Origin: an uncultured Prevotellaceae bacterium
Lineage (GTDB): Bacteria > Bacteroidota > Bacteroidia > Bacteroidales > Bacteroidaceae
Direction of reading: 5' to 3'
Length of the DNA: 64,000 nucleotides
Assembly: GCA_900315455.1 (NCBI GenBank)
Contig: OMZE01000004.1
Span: 124,001 to 188,000 of the forward strand
In this document: piece by piece, positions 37,601 through 45,406 of the stretch
Numbering within the stretch: the stretch's first letter is position 1
Layout of the letters: the number at the start of each line of letters is the position of its first letter
Program-made: the position numbers and the translations under genes
The notes under the pieces: generated by a model
Seen by the model: the letters and a program-made list of their open reading frames with translations, nothing else
Told to the model about the DNA's origin: nothing
Database searches by the model: none

Positions 37601-38709
37601 CTGCTCCAAAAGATGTTGTCAGCAAGTGGCTGAGCGACGTATGGCCAGTCTTGAACGAACTGGAAAGACGCGGACTCACTTGGGCATGGGTCAATGACGA
37701 ATCCCTGCAGGAAATGACAGCAACTCCCGACGGACAACTGCTTATCCGCGGCAACAACTACAACGGACTTGTATTGTTCAACCTTCCGTGGATACAAATG
37801 CAAACTGCCCAAAACCTCCAGCAGCAATCTACGGCTAATCTACTGATTATCGGCGACCTGCCAGTCAAGCAGCCCTCCTTCAAGGATTATGCGAAGAACG
37901 ACAGGAAAACCGCCAAACTGATGAAGAAAGTGGCAGCCGGGAAACATGTCTGCAACAGCGTTCACGACTGGGCGGTTTCGACTCCTCTGGCAACGGTGGA
38001 CGGTGGAGAACGGGTCAGGATGGCCCGTCGGCGGATTTCAGATAACGAACTGGTTCAACTCTATTGGAACGTAGACAACCGTTGGAAGGAAATCAGCATC
38101 CAGACCGACGATGCCCCCTATGTCTATTGGCTTAATGCCGAAGACGGAAGTGTGACAACCGCAGACAGGACTTCTTCCGGTGAAATCAAAGGCATGCTTC
38201 CTCCGCTTTCAACCCGATTCCTTTTCATCACGAACACCCCGATTACGGAAGCGCAAACAGCCATTCCAGCCGCCACTCCAAAATCCTCTATCGAACTGGG
38301 AAAATGGACGCTTCAACTCGGAGAAAAAGTCATCAACGACGCTCAACTGGAGGATTGGCGGAATATTCCGCAACTGGCCGACTCCTGCGGTGAATCTGTT
38401 TACACCAGCCGATTCTCACTGGAAAAGACCGCCCCAAGATACGTTCTCGACTTGGGAGAAGTCTACTACACCGCCGAAGTATCCATCAATGGCAATGCTG
38501 TTGGAAAACGTATCTGGAAACCATTCAGGTTCGACATTACAGACTATGTGAAAAACGGAGAGAACATCCTGGAAATCCGCGTGAAAGCATCCGACTATAA
38601 CACGAAGGTTCTACGCGGCCGTGAGGGCGATGCCACATTCTCCTCCATAGCGAACTCCGGGCGCATGGCCAATGGACTGAAAGGCCCGGTGCAGATTTCC
38701 TATGAGTAA
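34606..38709 (+). CDS. Secreted two-glycosidase fusion: GH5-like plus GH106-like
   Basis: 1367 residues. Signal peptide MKRNLFILIVALVSLSAIA; a lipocalin-like beta domain (~33-140, 'LEGTWYGLYMGSQASVTFSKDE'); a GH5-like barrel (~165-472) with 'GFNSVRIPIRWG', acid/base 'IMNEP' (Glu294), 'DTHYY' and nucleophile 'DIGEFG' (Glu411); then a GH106-type alpha-L-rhamnosidase module from ~485 ('VRWWWPGNDV', 'HIGGVEIQS', 'DLTNGSGWPASGSHIS') ending with a GH2-like jelly roll ('YVLDLGEVYYTAEVSINGNAVG'). Probably cleaves a rhamnose-containing plant polysaccharide in the periplasm or outside. Next to an AraC gene, not to a SusCD pair. Exact specificity unknown. Confidence 0.85.
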   Translation: MKRNLFILIVALVSLSAIAQNKETTSALKPVNITQLEGTWYGLYMGSQASVTFSKDETYAIWNEAFSQMNIAGSYALNGNTLSLGGIPGMDGKGIVSVDGDTMDLLVVFGAQGMVQAPASFDDGIGNPAAMRLHLSRDKKVFNQASTPVNAPAKAYLAFERNMRLGKGINLNSVLDGVRDGQPLKQGSIKAIASQGFNSVRIPIRWGAHTLQKVPNTIDPDFFKKVDGIVNECLENGLAVILDNHYYPVISFGFESQDLSYEENIDRLYSIWEQLSAHYKDYADESIYFGIMNEPSLQLEPSRWNEIVAECVKRIRKDNPGKTIMVATPSLGQHWTIGLLDFPEDEWNLIVDTHYYLPQTFTHQGIAFAMAEGSLGTPWTGNAMEKAPIAHDMDFLAAWSKRNARPVDIGEFGVCDNADDASRNAYLSFVSSEISKHGFSFHLWAYFRDTFGIYDEDSEKWNQGILDALQLKNEDFQSSFKNPPLSYAPFVRWWWPGNDVETNELQREMNLFARHHIGGVEIQSFALVVPPPMDRMAQIMSFDTEAYYSNLKTVMEAAQRNGMTVDLTNGSGWPASGSHISEAEENRSLQYGMAVIPAEGGTLEIPRSERQDSKFAELVGLLEAEVSEPTADGSRKIQKVKKVNSASFAPRKAAAGFQRVLIALWNVPSQETNMIVAKADAGNVMDHFDTDVLRKNYDHYFGAATGLDAYYGKPFRAFFNDSYEFKVDRHITADFGEVFQRRRGYDPLPWMPANIWYGYNNMYDNGHAAPEFRFGEEDWRLRYDYDLTVSDLARKHLLKGSSSWAHEHGLLHRTQAYGLPMDYMGAAGDADIPETENMIFGGGSEGGLKMVSSGAMLYNRPLVSAESGVHINRALMVTPQKLRSIADKLLSCGINQIIWHGSPYKYEVAGNPWQPFYNSTIGVNFSSDLSEENVFWDELAEVNQYVQRAQYLMRSGKAEADILVYYPFLEYSSSVKNPEEILYYGMLPETEPGTDNEQAAPKDVVSKWLSDVWPVLNELERRGLTWAWVNDESLQEMTATPDGQLLIRGNNYNGLVLFNLPWIQMQTAQNLQQQSTANLLIIGDLPVKQPSFKDYAKNDRKTAKLMKKVAAGKHVCNSVHDWAVSTPLATVDGGERVRMARRRISDNELVQLYWNVDNRWKEISIQTDDAPYVYWLNAEDGSVTTADRTSSGEIKGMLPPLSTRFLFITNTPITEAQTAIPAATPKSSIELGKWTLQLGEKVINDAQLEDWRNIPQLADSCGESVYTSRFSLEKTAPRYVLDLGEVYYTAEVSINGNAVGKRIWKPFRFDITDYVKNGENILEIRVKASDYNTKVLRGREGDATFSSIANSGRMANGLKGPVQISYE

Positions 38710-38721
38710 TAAAGGTATGCA

Positions 38722-38877
38722 TACCCCAGTTCGGGATAAGAATTTCTGATTTTTGTCAGCGGTAATCATGAGCACATTCTATTTCCCTTTTATAAGTAAC
38801 TGATAATCACCTAAAAAAGGGAAAAAGTATCTCGATTACCATCTATTTGGAGAATTCTCTTATCCCGAACTGAGGTA
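38722..38877. repeat. Short element bounded by 20-bp inverted repeats (MITE-like)
   Basis: Arms 38722-38741 and 38858-38877 are complementary over 20 bp with one mismatch (core CAGTTCGGGATAAGA), enclosing ~116 bp without an ORF. It follows the GH gene and could be a MITE, an IS remnant or a long hairpin. No clear target-site duplication is visible. Confidence 0.5.
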
Positions 38878-38970
38878 GCAGTACTTTTCATAAAGACCTC
38901 CCTACTCGTCTTGCCTCATATTTGGTGCTACAAGCAGCATCCAAACCTGAAAAAGCCCAAATATATTTTT

Positions 38971-39180
38971 GTTTTCCGCTCACTTATTCGCACCTTTGGG
39001 CTACGCCCGAAGGTAGGCTGCATCTCGGTAAAGAAAATAAAAAACCATTTTTATTTTGCTTTCCGCTCACTTATTCGCACCTTTGGGCTTCGCCCGAAGG
39101 TAGGCTGCATCTCGGTAAAGAAAATAAAAAACCATTTTTATTTTGCTTTCCGCTCGATTTGCACTACCTTTGTCCCCCGA
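38971..39180 (+). repeat. 87-bp tandem repeat with promoter-like hairpins upstream of thrA
   Basis: Units at 38971 and 39058 (period 87) and a third truncated unit at 39145. Each has TTTTG, 19 nt, then CACCTTTG (units 1 and 2) or TACCTTTG (unit 3); the box opens a 10-bp hairpin (38992-39001/39005-39014), followed by AAGGTAGGCTGCATCTCGG and an AAAATAAAAA/TTTTTATTTT inverted repeat. Only the unit nearest thrA keeps an intact -7 box. The sequence 38878-38970 shows nothing else. Confidence 0.85.
39142..39172 (+). promoter_or_regulatory. Consensus promoter of the threonine operon
   Basis: TTTG (39142-39145), 19-nt spacer, TACCTTTG (39165-39172). Leader of about 60 nt to the thrA ATG at 39240. Confidence 0.75.
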
Positions 39181-39239
39181 ATTTGGAAACCAACCCCGTT
39201 CGTAAAGGGGACCCAGAATTTTTAACCCTATCAAAAAAG

Positions 39240-41675
39240 ATGAAAGTATTGAAATTTGGCGGAACGTCCGTTGGTTCCGTGAAGAGCATTCTTAGTTTAA
39301 AACGCATTGTAGAGGCAGAGGCCCGCAAGCAACCCGTAGTAGTAGTGGTGAGCGCACTCGGAGGCATCACCGACAAACTCATCCAGACCTCACACCTTGC
39401 CTTGCAAGGCGATGAGCGTTACAAAGAGGAGTTCCAGCAGATGGTAGACCGACATCACCAGATGATCGACACCATCATCACCGAACCCAAGAAGCGTGAA
39501 CAGTTGTTCACCACCATCGATGCACTCTTCGAACAGTTGAAGAGCATCTATTTCGGCGTTTATCTCATCCATGACCTCAGCGAGAAAACCCTCGATGCCA
39601 TCGTAAGTTATGGCGAGAGGCTGAGCAGCAACATCGTCGCCTCCCTGATAAAGGGGGCGAAATGGTATGACGCGCGCAACTTCATCAAGACGGTAAGGAA
39701 GAACGGCAAACACGTGCTCGACAGCGAACTTACCAACAAACTCACACGCGATACCTTCGACGACCTGCCCAAAGTGTCGCTCGTTCCGGGATTCATCAGC
39801 CGCGACCGCGACACTGGAGAGGTGACCAACCTCGGACGTGGCGGCAGCGACTACACCGCGGCCATCATCGCAGCAGCGCTCGATGCCGAAATCCTGGAAA
39901 TATGGACCGACGTCGACGGGTTCATGACTGCCGACCCACGCGTCATCAAGACCGCCTACACCATCAATGCACTGAGTTATATCGAGGCGATGGAACTTTG
40001 CAACTTCGGAGCAAAAGTCATCTATCCCCCTACCATATACCCGGTCTGCGTGAAGAACATCCCCATTCTGGTGAAGAACACGTTCAACCCCAATGGTGCG
40101 GGAACCATCATCAAGGCCGAAATCGACAACGACCAGAAACCCATCAAGGGTATATCAAGCATCAGCGGCACCACACTCATCACCGTGACGGGTTTGTCGA
40201 TGGTGGGTGTCATCGGTGTCAACCGACGCATCTTCTCCGCTCTCGCAGCCAATGGCATCTCCGTGTTCATGGTGTCACAGGCCTCATCAGAGAACTCCAC
40301 CTCTATCGGTGTGCGTGACGAAGACGCCCCGTCGGCAGTCAACGTGCTCAATGCTGAGTTCGCCAAGGAGATAGAAACGGGAGCAATGTTCCCCATGCAC
40401 GCCGAGAGCGGACTCGCCACAATCGCCATCGTGGGCGAAAACATGAAGCACACTCCGGGTATCGCTGGAAAACTCTTCGGTACCCTGGGACGAAGCGGTA
40501 TCAGCGTCATCGCCTGCGCACAGGGTGCTTCAGAGACCAACATCTCATTTGTCGTGGAGGGACGTTTCCTGCGCAAGTCGCTCAACGTGCTCCACGACTC
40601 TTTCTTCCTTTCGGAATACAAGGTGCTCAACCTCTTCATTTGCGGTGTGGGAACCGTGGGCAGCAAACTCATCGAGCAGATTCGCTCGCAATATGAGTTG
40701 CTGAAGGAAACAAGCCGACTGAAACTGAATGTCGTGGGCATCGCCAGTTCGAAAAAGGCCATCTTTACCCGCGACGGCATCGACCTCGACAACTACCGAC
40801 AACTGCTCGAAGAGGCTGCTCCCAGCGACAAACGACGACTGCACGACGAGGTCATCGGCATGAATATCTTCAACAGCGTCTTCGTCGACTGCACTGCCAG
40901 CGTAGAGGTGGCAAGCCTCTACCAGTCGTTCCTTGAGCACAATATCAGTGTTATCGCCGCCAACAAGATTGCGGCCTCTTCCGACTACGATACTTACCGC
41001 AAACTGAAACTCACCGCCCTGCAACGCGGTGTGAAGTTCCGTTATGAGACCAATGTGGGGGCAGGACTGCCCATCATCGGCACCATCAACGACCTCTGCA
41101 ACTCGGGCGACAAAATCCTAAAAATCGAGGCTGTGCTCAGCGGCACACTCAACTTCATCTTCAACGAGATATCGGCTACCGTGCCGTTCTCTGAAACGGT
41201 GCGACGGGCCAAGGAGTCGGGATACAGCGAACCTGACCCACGCATCGACCTCAGCGGCAAAGACGTGGTGCGCAAACTCGTCATCCTCACCCGTGAGGCA
41301 GGATACAAGGTGGAGCAAGACGACGTGGAGAAAAACCTCTTCGTGCCCGATGAATATTTCGAAGGCTCTATCGACGAGTTCTGGAAACGCATTCCACAAC
41401 TCGACGACTCGTTTGAGGAGCGACGCAAAAAACTCGAGGCAGACGGCAAACGATGGCGCTTCGTCGCCACTATGGACCATGGCAAGACCAGCGTGGCCCT
41501 TCAGGAGGTGCCACAGGGACATCCGTTCTACAACCTCCAAGGGAGCAACAACATCGTGATGCTCACCACAGAGCGTTACCGCGAGTTCCCCATGCTCATT
41601 CAAGGTTATGGGGCAGGAGCCAGTGTCACCGCAGCAGGCGTGTTTGCCAACATCATGAGTATCGCCAACATTTAA
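39240..41675 (+). CDS. thrA: Bifunctional aspartokinase / homoserine dehydrogenase
   Basis: Catalyses the first and third steps from aspartate to threonine/methionine. 811 residues from the ATG at 39240 (the longer frame reads through repeats). Aspartokinase 'MKVLKFGGTSVGS', 'YGERLSSNIVASL', 'LGRGGSDYTAAI' (1-~290); ACT regulatory domains (~310-455, 'LITVTGLSMVGVIGVNRRIFSALAANGISVFMVSQASSENS' pattern) for threonine feedback; homoserine dehydrogenase from ~467 ('ICGVGTVGSKLIEQI', 'NVGAGLPIIGTINDL', 'GYSEPDPRIDLSGKDVVRKLVIL'). First gene of thrA-PGAM-thrC. Confidence 0.96.
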   Translation: MKVLKFGGTSVGSVKSILSLKRIVEAEARKQPVVVVVSALGGITDKLIQTSHLALQGDERYKEEFQQMVDRHHQMIDTIITEPKKREQLFTTIDALFEQLKSIYFGVYLIHDLSEKTLDAIVSYGERLSSNIVASLIKGAKWYDARNFIKTVRKNGKHVLDSELTNKLTRDTFDDLPKVSLVPGFISRDRDTGEVTNLGRGGSDYTAAIIAAALDAEILEIWTDVDGFMTADPRVIKTAYTINALSYIEAMELCNFGAKVIYPPTIYPVCVKNIPILVKNTFNPNGAGTIIKAEIDNDQKPIKGISSISGTTLITVTGLSMVGVIGVNRRIFSALAANGISVFMVSQASSENSTSIGVRDEDAPSAVNVLNAEFAKEIETGAMFPMHAESGLATIAIVGENMKHTPGIAGKLFGTLGRSGISVIACAQGASETNISFVVEGRFLRKSLNVLHDSFFLSEYKVLNLFICGVGTVGSKLIEQIRSQYELLKETSRLKLNVVGIASSKKAIFTRDGIDLDNYRQLLEEAAPSDKRRLHDEVIGMNIFNSVFVDCTASVEVASLYQSFLEHNISVIAANKIAASSDYDTYRKLKLTALQRGVKFRYETNVGAGLPIIGTINDLCNSGDKILKIEAVLSGTLNFIFNEISATVPFSETVRRAKESGYSEPDPRIDLSGKDVVRKLVILTREAGYKVEQDDVEKNLFVPDEYFEGSIDEFWKRIPQLDDSFEERRKKLEADGKRWRFVATMDHGKTSVALQEVPQGHPFYNLQGSNNIVMLTTERYREFPMLIQGYGAGASVTAAGVFANIMSIANI

Positions 41676-41685
41676 TTTCCTCGTC

Positions 41686-42930
41686 ATGAAGCATATCATC
41701 ATCCTCGGCGACGGCATGGCCGACCACTGCATCGAGCGTCTTGGCGGGAAAACTCCACTGCAATACGCCGACACACCATACATGGACCTGCTGGCACGGG
41801 AGGGGCGCAACGGGCGCCTTGTCACCGTACCGGAAGGCTTCCCTCCTGGAAGCGAGGTGGCCAACACTGCCATCATGGGCTACGACCTGAACAAGGTGTA
41901 TGAGGGGCGCGGACCGCTCGAAGCGGCATCCATCGGCTATGAGATGCGCCCGGACGACATGGCCATACGATGCAACATCATCTGCCTGGCCAACGGATGC
42001 ATCAAGAACCACCATGGCGGACATCTTTCTACCGACGACGCCCGTGAACTGGTGGACTTTCTTGACCAGCATCTCGGCAACGACCGCGTGAAATTCATCG
42101 CCGGCATACAATACCGACACCTGCTCGTCATCAGAGGAGGCAACAAGCACATCACCTGCTCACCTCCTCACGACCATCCCGACCAACCCTGGCAGCCTCT
42201 GCTCGTCAGGCCGGAAGAGGGGTATGCCGACATTCCCGAGGAGGGGAGGATGACAGCCAGCGAGACGGCAGACCTCATCAACCGGCTCATCATCGACTCG
42301 CAACAACTGCTCGCCAACCACCCCTTCAACCTGGCACGGCGTGCCGCAGGCCACGACGAGGCCAACTCCATCTGGCCTTGGAGCCCAGGGTATCGTCCGT
42401 CGATGCGTACCATCGCCGAGATGTACCCACAGGTGAAGAGCGGAAGTGTCATCTCTGCCGTCGACCTCATCAAGGGCATCGGACACTATGCCGGACTGCA
42501 TATCATTGAGGTGGAGGGGGCTACCGGACTCGCCGACACCAACTACGAAGGGAAGGCGGCAGCAGCCATCGAGGCGCTGCGCAATGAGGACTTCGTGTTC
42601 CTCCATGTTGAGGCGAGCGACGAGGCAGGACATGACGGCAACCTCGACCTGAAAGTCCGCACCATCGAATACCTCGACCACCGCATCGTGGAACCTATCT
42701 ACAACGCGGTGAAAGACTGGGACGAGACGGTGTGCATCGCCGTTCTCCCCGACCACCCCACTCCCGTGGAGATACGCACACACATCAACGAGCCTGTGCC
42801 GTTCCTCATCTGGCACCGCGGCATACAGCCCGACAGCGTGACACGCTACGACGAACAAAGTGCCGTGAGCGGACACTATGGCATGCTCCGCCTTGAGGAA
42901 TTCATGCAGACATTTATGAATGAAAATTGA
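41686..42930 (+). CDS. Cofactor-independent PGAM-like phosphotransferase, probable homoserine kinase
   Basis: 414 residues, archaeal-type phosphoglycerate mutase family (alkaline-phosphatase fold): 'IIILGDGMADHCIERLGGKTPLQYADTPYMDLLAREG', catalytic-type Ser56 in 'PPGSEVANTAIMGYD', and metal-site motifs 'HVEASDEAGHDGN' and 'DHPTPVEIRTHINEPVPF'. It sits between thrA and thrC with no thrB in the operon. Members of this family in Bacteroides have been linked genetically to homoserine phosphorylation, as I recall, and position argues strongly for that role over glycolysis. Ten bases from thrA. Confidence 0.8.
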   Translation: MKHIIILGDGMADHCIERLGGKTPLQYADTPYMDLLAREGRNGRLVTVPEGFPPGSEVANTAIMGYDLNKVYEGRGPLEAASIGYEMRPDDMAIRCNIICLANGCIKNHHGGHLSTDDARELVDFLDQHLGNDRVKFIAGIQYRHLLVIRGGNKHITCSPPHDHPDQPWQPLLVRPEEGYADIPEEGRMTASETADLINRLIIDSQQLLANHPFNLARRAAGHDEANSIWPWSPGYRPSMRTIAEMYPQVKSGSVISAVDLIKGIGHYAGLHIIEVEGATGLADTNYEGKAAAAIEALRNEDFVFLHVEASDEAGHDGNLDLKVRTIEYLDHRIVEPIYNAVKDWDETVCIAVLPDHPTPVEIRTHINEPVPFLIWHRGIQPDSVTRYDEQSAVSGHYGMLRLEEFMQTFMNEN

Positions 42931-42952
42931 AAACGGGAAAAAACACTACCAA

Positions 42953-44254
42953 ATGAGATATTACAGCACCAACAAAAAAGCACCGATGGCCACGCTCCAC
43001 GAAGCCGTGGTGAAAGGCCTCGCCAGCGACCGCGGACTTTACATGCCCGAGCGCATCAAACCCCTGCCATCGTCCTTCTTCGACAATATCGACAACCTGT
43101 CGTTCCAAGACATCGCATGCACCGTGGCTGATGCCTTCTTCGGTGAGGACATACCAGCCGACGACCTGCGCCGCATCGTCTGCGACACACTCGCCTTCGA
43201 CTGTCCCGTGGTAAAGGTAGATGACAACATCTACGCCCTCGAACTCTTCCACGGCCCCACCCTGGCGTTCAAGGACGTGGGAGCCCGTTTCATGGCACGA
43301 CTACTGCAATACTTCATCCGACAGGAAGGACAGGAGCGCGTCAACGTGCTCGTAGCCACCAGCGGCGACACGGGTTCGGCAGTGGCCAACGGATTCCTCG
43401 GCGTGGAGGGCATACATGTCTATGTGCTCTATCCCAAGGGCAAGGTGAGCAGGATACAGGAAAGCCAGTTCACCACTCTCGGCCAAAACATCACCGCCAT
43501 CGAGGTCGACGGGGTGTTCGACGACTGCCAGGCGCTGGTAAAGCAAGCCTTCCTCGACCCTGACCTCAATGCGCACATGAGACTCACCAGTGCCAACTCC
43601 ATCAATGTGGCACGCTTCCTCCCACAGGCATTCTACTACTTCAATGCCTATGCACGGATGAAGGCGCTCGGAAAGGCCGAAAATATGGTGATGTGCGTGC
43701 CAAGCGGCAATTTCGGCAACATCACCGCAGGACTCTTCGGACATGTCATGGGACTGCCTATCAGCCGCTTCATCGCAGCCAACAACGCCAACGACATCTT
43801 CTACCAATATCTCCAGACAGGGGTTTACACACCACAGCCTACCAAACAGACTCTAGCCAATGCGATGGATGTGGGCGACCCGAGCAACTTCGCCAGGGTC
43901 TACGACCTCTACGGAGGCAGCCATGATGCCATCACTGCCTATATCAGCGGCGCCACCTATTCCGACGACGACATCCGACAGACCATGCGCGATTGCTACA
44001 GCAACACCGGATACGTGCTCGACCCACATGGTGCATGCGGATACCGCGCACTGCGCGAGCAGTTGAAAGAGGGCGAGACGGGCGTGTTCTGCGAAACAGC
44101 ACACCCTGCCAAATTCAAGGAGAAGGTCGACGATATCCTCGGCACAGACATCCTCATCCCACAGCGGTTGGCAGAATTCATGAAAGGAGAAAAGTGCAGC
44201 ATCGCCCTGAGTCGACGGTTTGACGATTTCAAGGCCTTCCTACTTAAAGAATAA
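42953..44254 (+). CDS. thrC: Threonine synthase
   Basis: PLP enzyme converting O-phosphohomoserine to threonine. 433 residues from the ATG at 42953 (an earlier frame overlaps the previous gene end). 'MRYYSTNKKAPMATLHEAVVKGLASDRGLYMPE' is the usual N-terminus; PLP Lys107 in 'GPTLAFKDVGARFMARL'; 'LVATSGDTGSAVANGFLG' and 'CVPSGNFGNITAGLFG' bind PLP phosphate and substrate. Last gene of the operon, followed by a strong terminator. Confidence 0.96.
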   Translation: MRYYSTNKKAPMATLHEAVVKGLASDRGLYMPERIKPLPSSFFDNIDNLSFQDIACTVADAFFGEDIPADDLRRIVCDTLAFDCPVVKVDDNIYALELFHGPTLAFKDVGARFMARLLQYFIRQEGQERVNVLVATSGDTGSAVANGFLGVEGIHVYVLYPKGKVSRIQESQFTTLGQNITAIEVDGVFDDCQALVKQAFLDPDLNAHMRLTSANSINVARFLPQAFYYFNAYARMKALGKAENMVMCVPSGNFGNITAGLFGHVMGLPISRFIAANNANDIFYQYLQTGVYTPQPTKQTLANAMDVGDPSNFARVYDLYGGSHDAITAYISGATYSDDDIRQTMRDCYSNTGYVLDPHGACGYRALREQLKEGETGVFCETAHPAKFKEKVDDILGTDILIPQRLAEFMKGEKCSIALSRRFDDFKAFLLKE

Positions 44255-44258
44255 CACC

Positions 44259-44298
44259 AAAACGGACGGTTTCGATACGATTCGAAACCGTCCGTTTT
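44259..44298 (+). terminator. Rho-independent terminator of the threonine operon
   Basis: 17-bp perfect stem (44259-44275 and 44282-44298, loop TACGAT) with an A-run before and T8 after. Confidence 0.92.
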
Positions 44299-44359
44299 TT
44301 TTCTTCTACAACACTTCATTTTTCACGGGAAAAAAGGTGCCGAATCCATAAATTATTAG

Positions 44360-44367
44360 TATATTTG
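44360..44367 (+). promoter_or_regulatory. -7 box candidate of the lplA-gcv operon
   Basis: TATATTTG matches TAnnTTTG; no -33 element at the expected distance. The leader after it holds two small hairpins, CCGAC-CT-GTCGG (44378-44389) and GGCC-TATGA-GGCC (44388-44400). I see no glycine-riboswitch consensus. Confidence 0.4.
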
Positions 44368-44423
44368 CAAACAACTCCGACCTGTCGGGCCTATGAGGCC
44401 ATGACCGAGACCTGCGGACTACT

Positions 44424-45401
44424 ATGACATACATCACACTACCCGAGGAACAACAACATCGTTTGTCCTTTTATCTCGCCATGGAGGAATATGTGGCGAG
44501 GGAAATGGACGTAAACGATGGCTTCTTCATGTGGCAGGTAAACCCAACGGTCATCTTCGGCCGCAACCAACTCATCGAGAACGAGGTAAACATCGACTAT
44601 TGCCGACAGCACCATATCGAGACCTACCGCAGGAAGAGCGGCGGCGGGTGCGTATATGCCGATATGGGAAACGTGATGTTCTCGTATGTGACAAAAGACG
44701 AGAATGTCACGCTTACCTTCAACCGCTACATCAACCTGCTGGTGCTGCTGCTCTACCGTATGGGAATAGAAGCGAAAGCCACAGGGCGCAACGACGTGCT
44801 CATCGACGGCAGAAAGGTGTCGGGAAACGCGTTCTACCATATCCCGGGCAAAAGCATCGTTCACGGCACCATGCTCTACGACACCAACATGTCGCACATG
44901 GTGGGCAGCATCACACCCAGCGATGCCAAACTGGTGAGCAAAGGGGTGAAGAGCGTCAGGCAGCACATCGCCCTGCTCAAGGACTACACCACGATGTCGC
45001 TCAAAGAGTTCATGGCATTCGCCCGGCAAAATCTCTGCGACAGCGAAATACGCCTCTCCCACGAAGCGGTGGCACGCATCAGCGAGATGGAACAGGAATA
45101 CCTCTCCGAGGCGTTCATCTATGGCCACAACCCCAGTTACACCCTCACCCGACACGGGCGCATAGAGGGGGTGGGCGACTTCGAGGTGCGCATGCAACTG
45201 AAAAACGGGGTCATCAAGGCCATCGACATCATGGGCGATTTCTTCCTCATAGGCGACATCGAACAGGGCATCCTCTCCCACCTGCGTGGGTGCAGACTTC
45301 AAAGGGAAGCACTGGAAGAGGCCTTGCCACTACAGACCGGCGACATCATCCTCCACCTGAGGAAACCCGACTTGATCAATGTATTACTTAACAACGAATA
45401 G
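44424..45401 (+). CDS. lplA: Lipoate-protein ligase A
   Basis: Activates lipoate with ATP and transfers it to the GcvH lysine. 325 residues including the C-terminal accessory domain. Seen: 'GFFMWQVNPTVIFGRNQ', 'YRRKSGGGCVYADMGNVMFSY' (lipoyl-AMP loop; Asp replaces the usual His) and 'GRNDVLIDGRKVSGNAFY' with the catalytic-type Lys. Placed first in the glycine cleavage operon, so it likely serves GcvH. Confidence 0.9.
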   Translation: MTYITLPEEQQHRLSFYLAMEEYVAREMDVNDGFFMWQVNPTVIFGRNQLIENEVNIDYCRQHHIETYRRKSGGGCVYADMGNVMFSYVTKDENVTLTFNRYINLLVLLLYRMGIEAKATGRNDVLIDGRKVSGNAFYHIPGKSIVHGTMLYDTNMSHMVGSITPSDAKLVSKGVKSVRQHIALLKDYTTMSLKEFMAFARQNLCDSEIRLSHEAVARISEMEQEYLSEAFIYGHNPSYTLTRHGRIEGVGDFEVRMQLKNGVIKAIDIMGDFFLIGDIEQGILSHLRGCRLQREALEEALPLQTGDIILHLRKPDLINVLLNNE

Positions 45402-45406
45402 ATATT

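Noticed and set aside
38922-39239. N-terminal extension of ThrA
   Set aside because: It is the translation of the 87-bp repeat array; aspartokinase sequence begins at 39240.
44299-44423. Glycine riboswitch in front of the gcv operon
   Set aside because: The 125-base leader has only two short hairpins and none of the conserved glycine-aptamer blocks.
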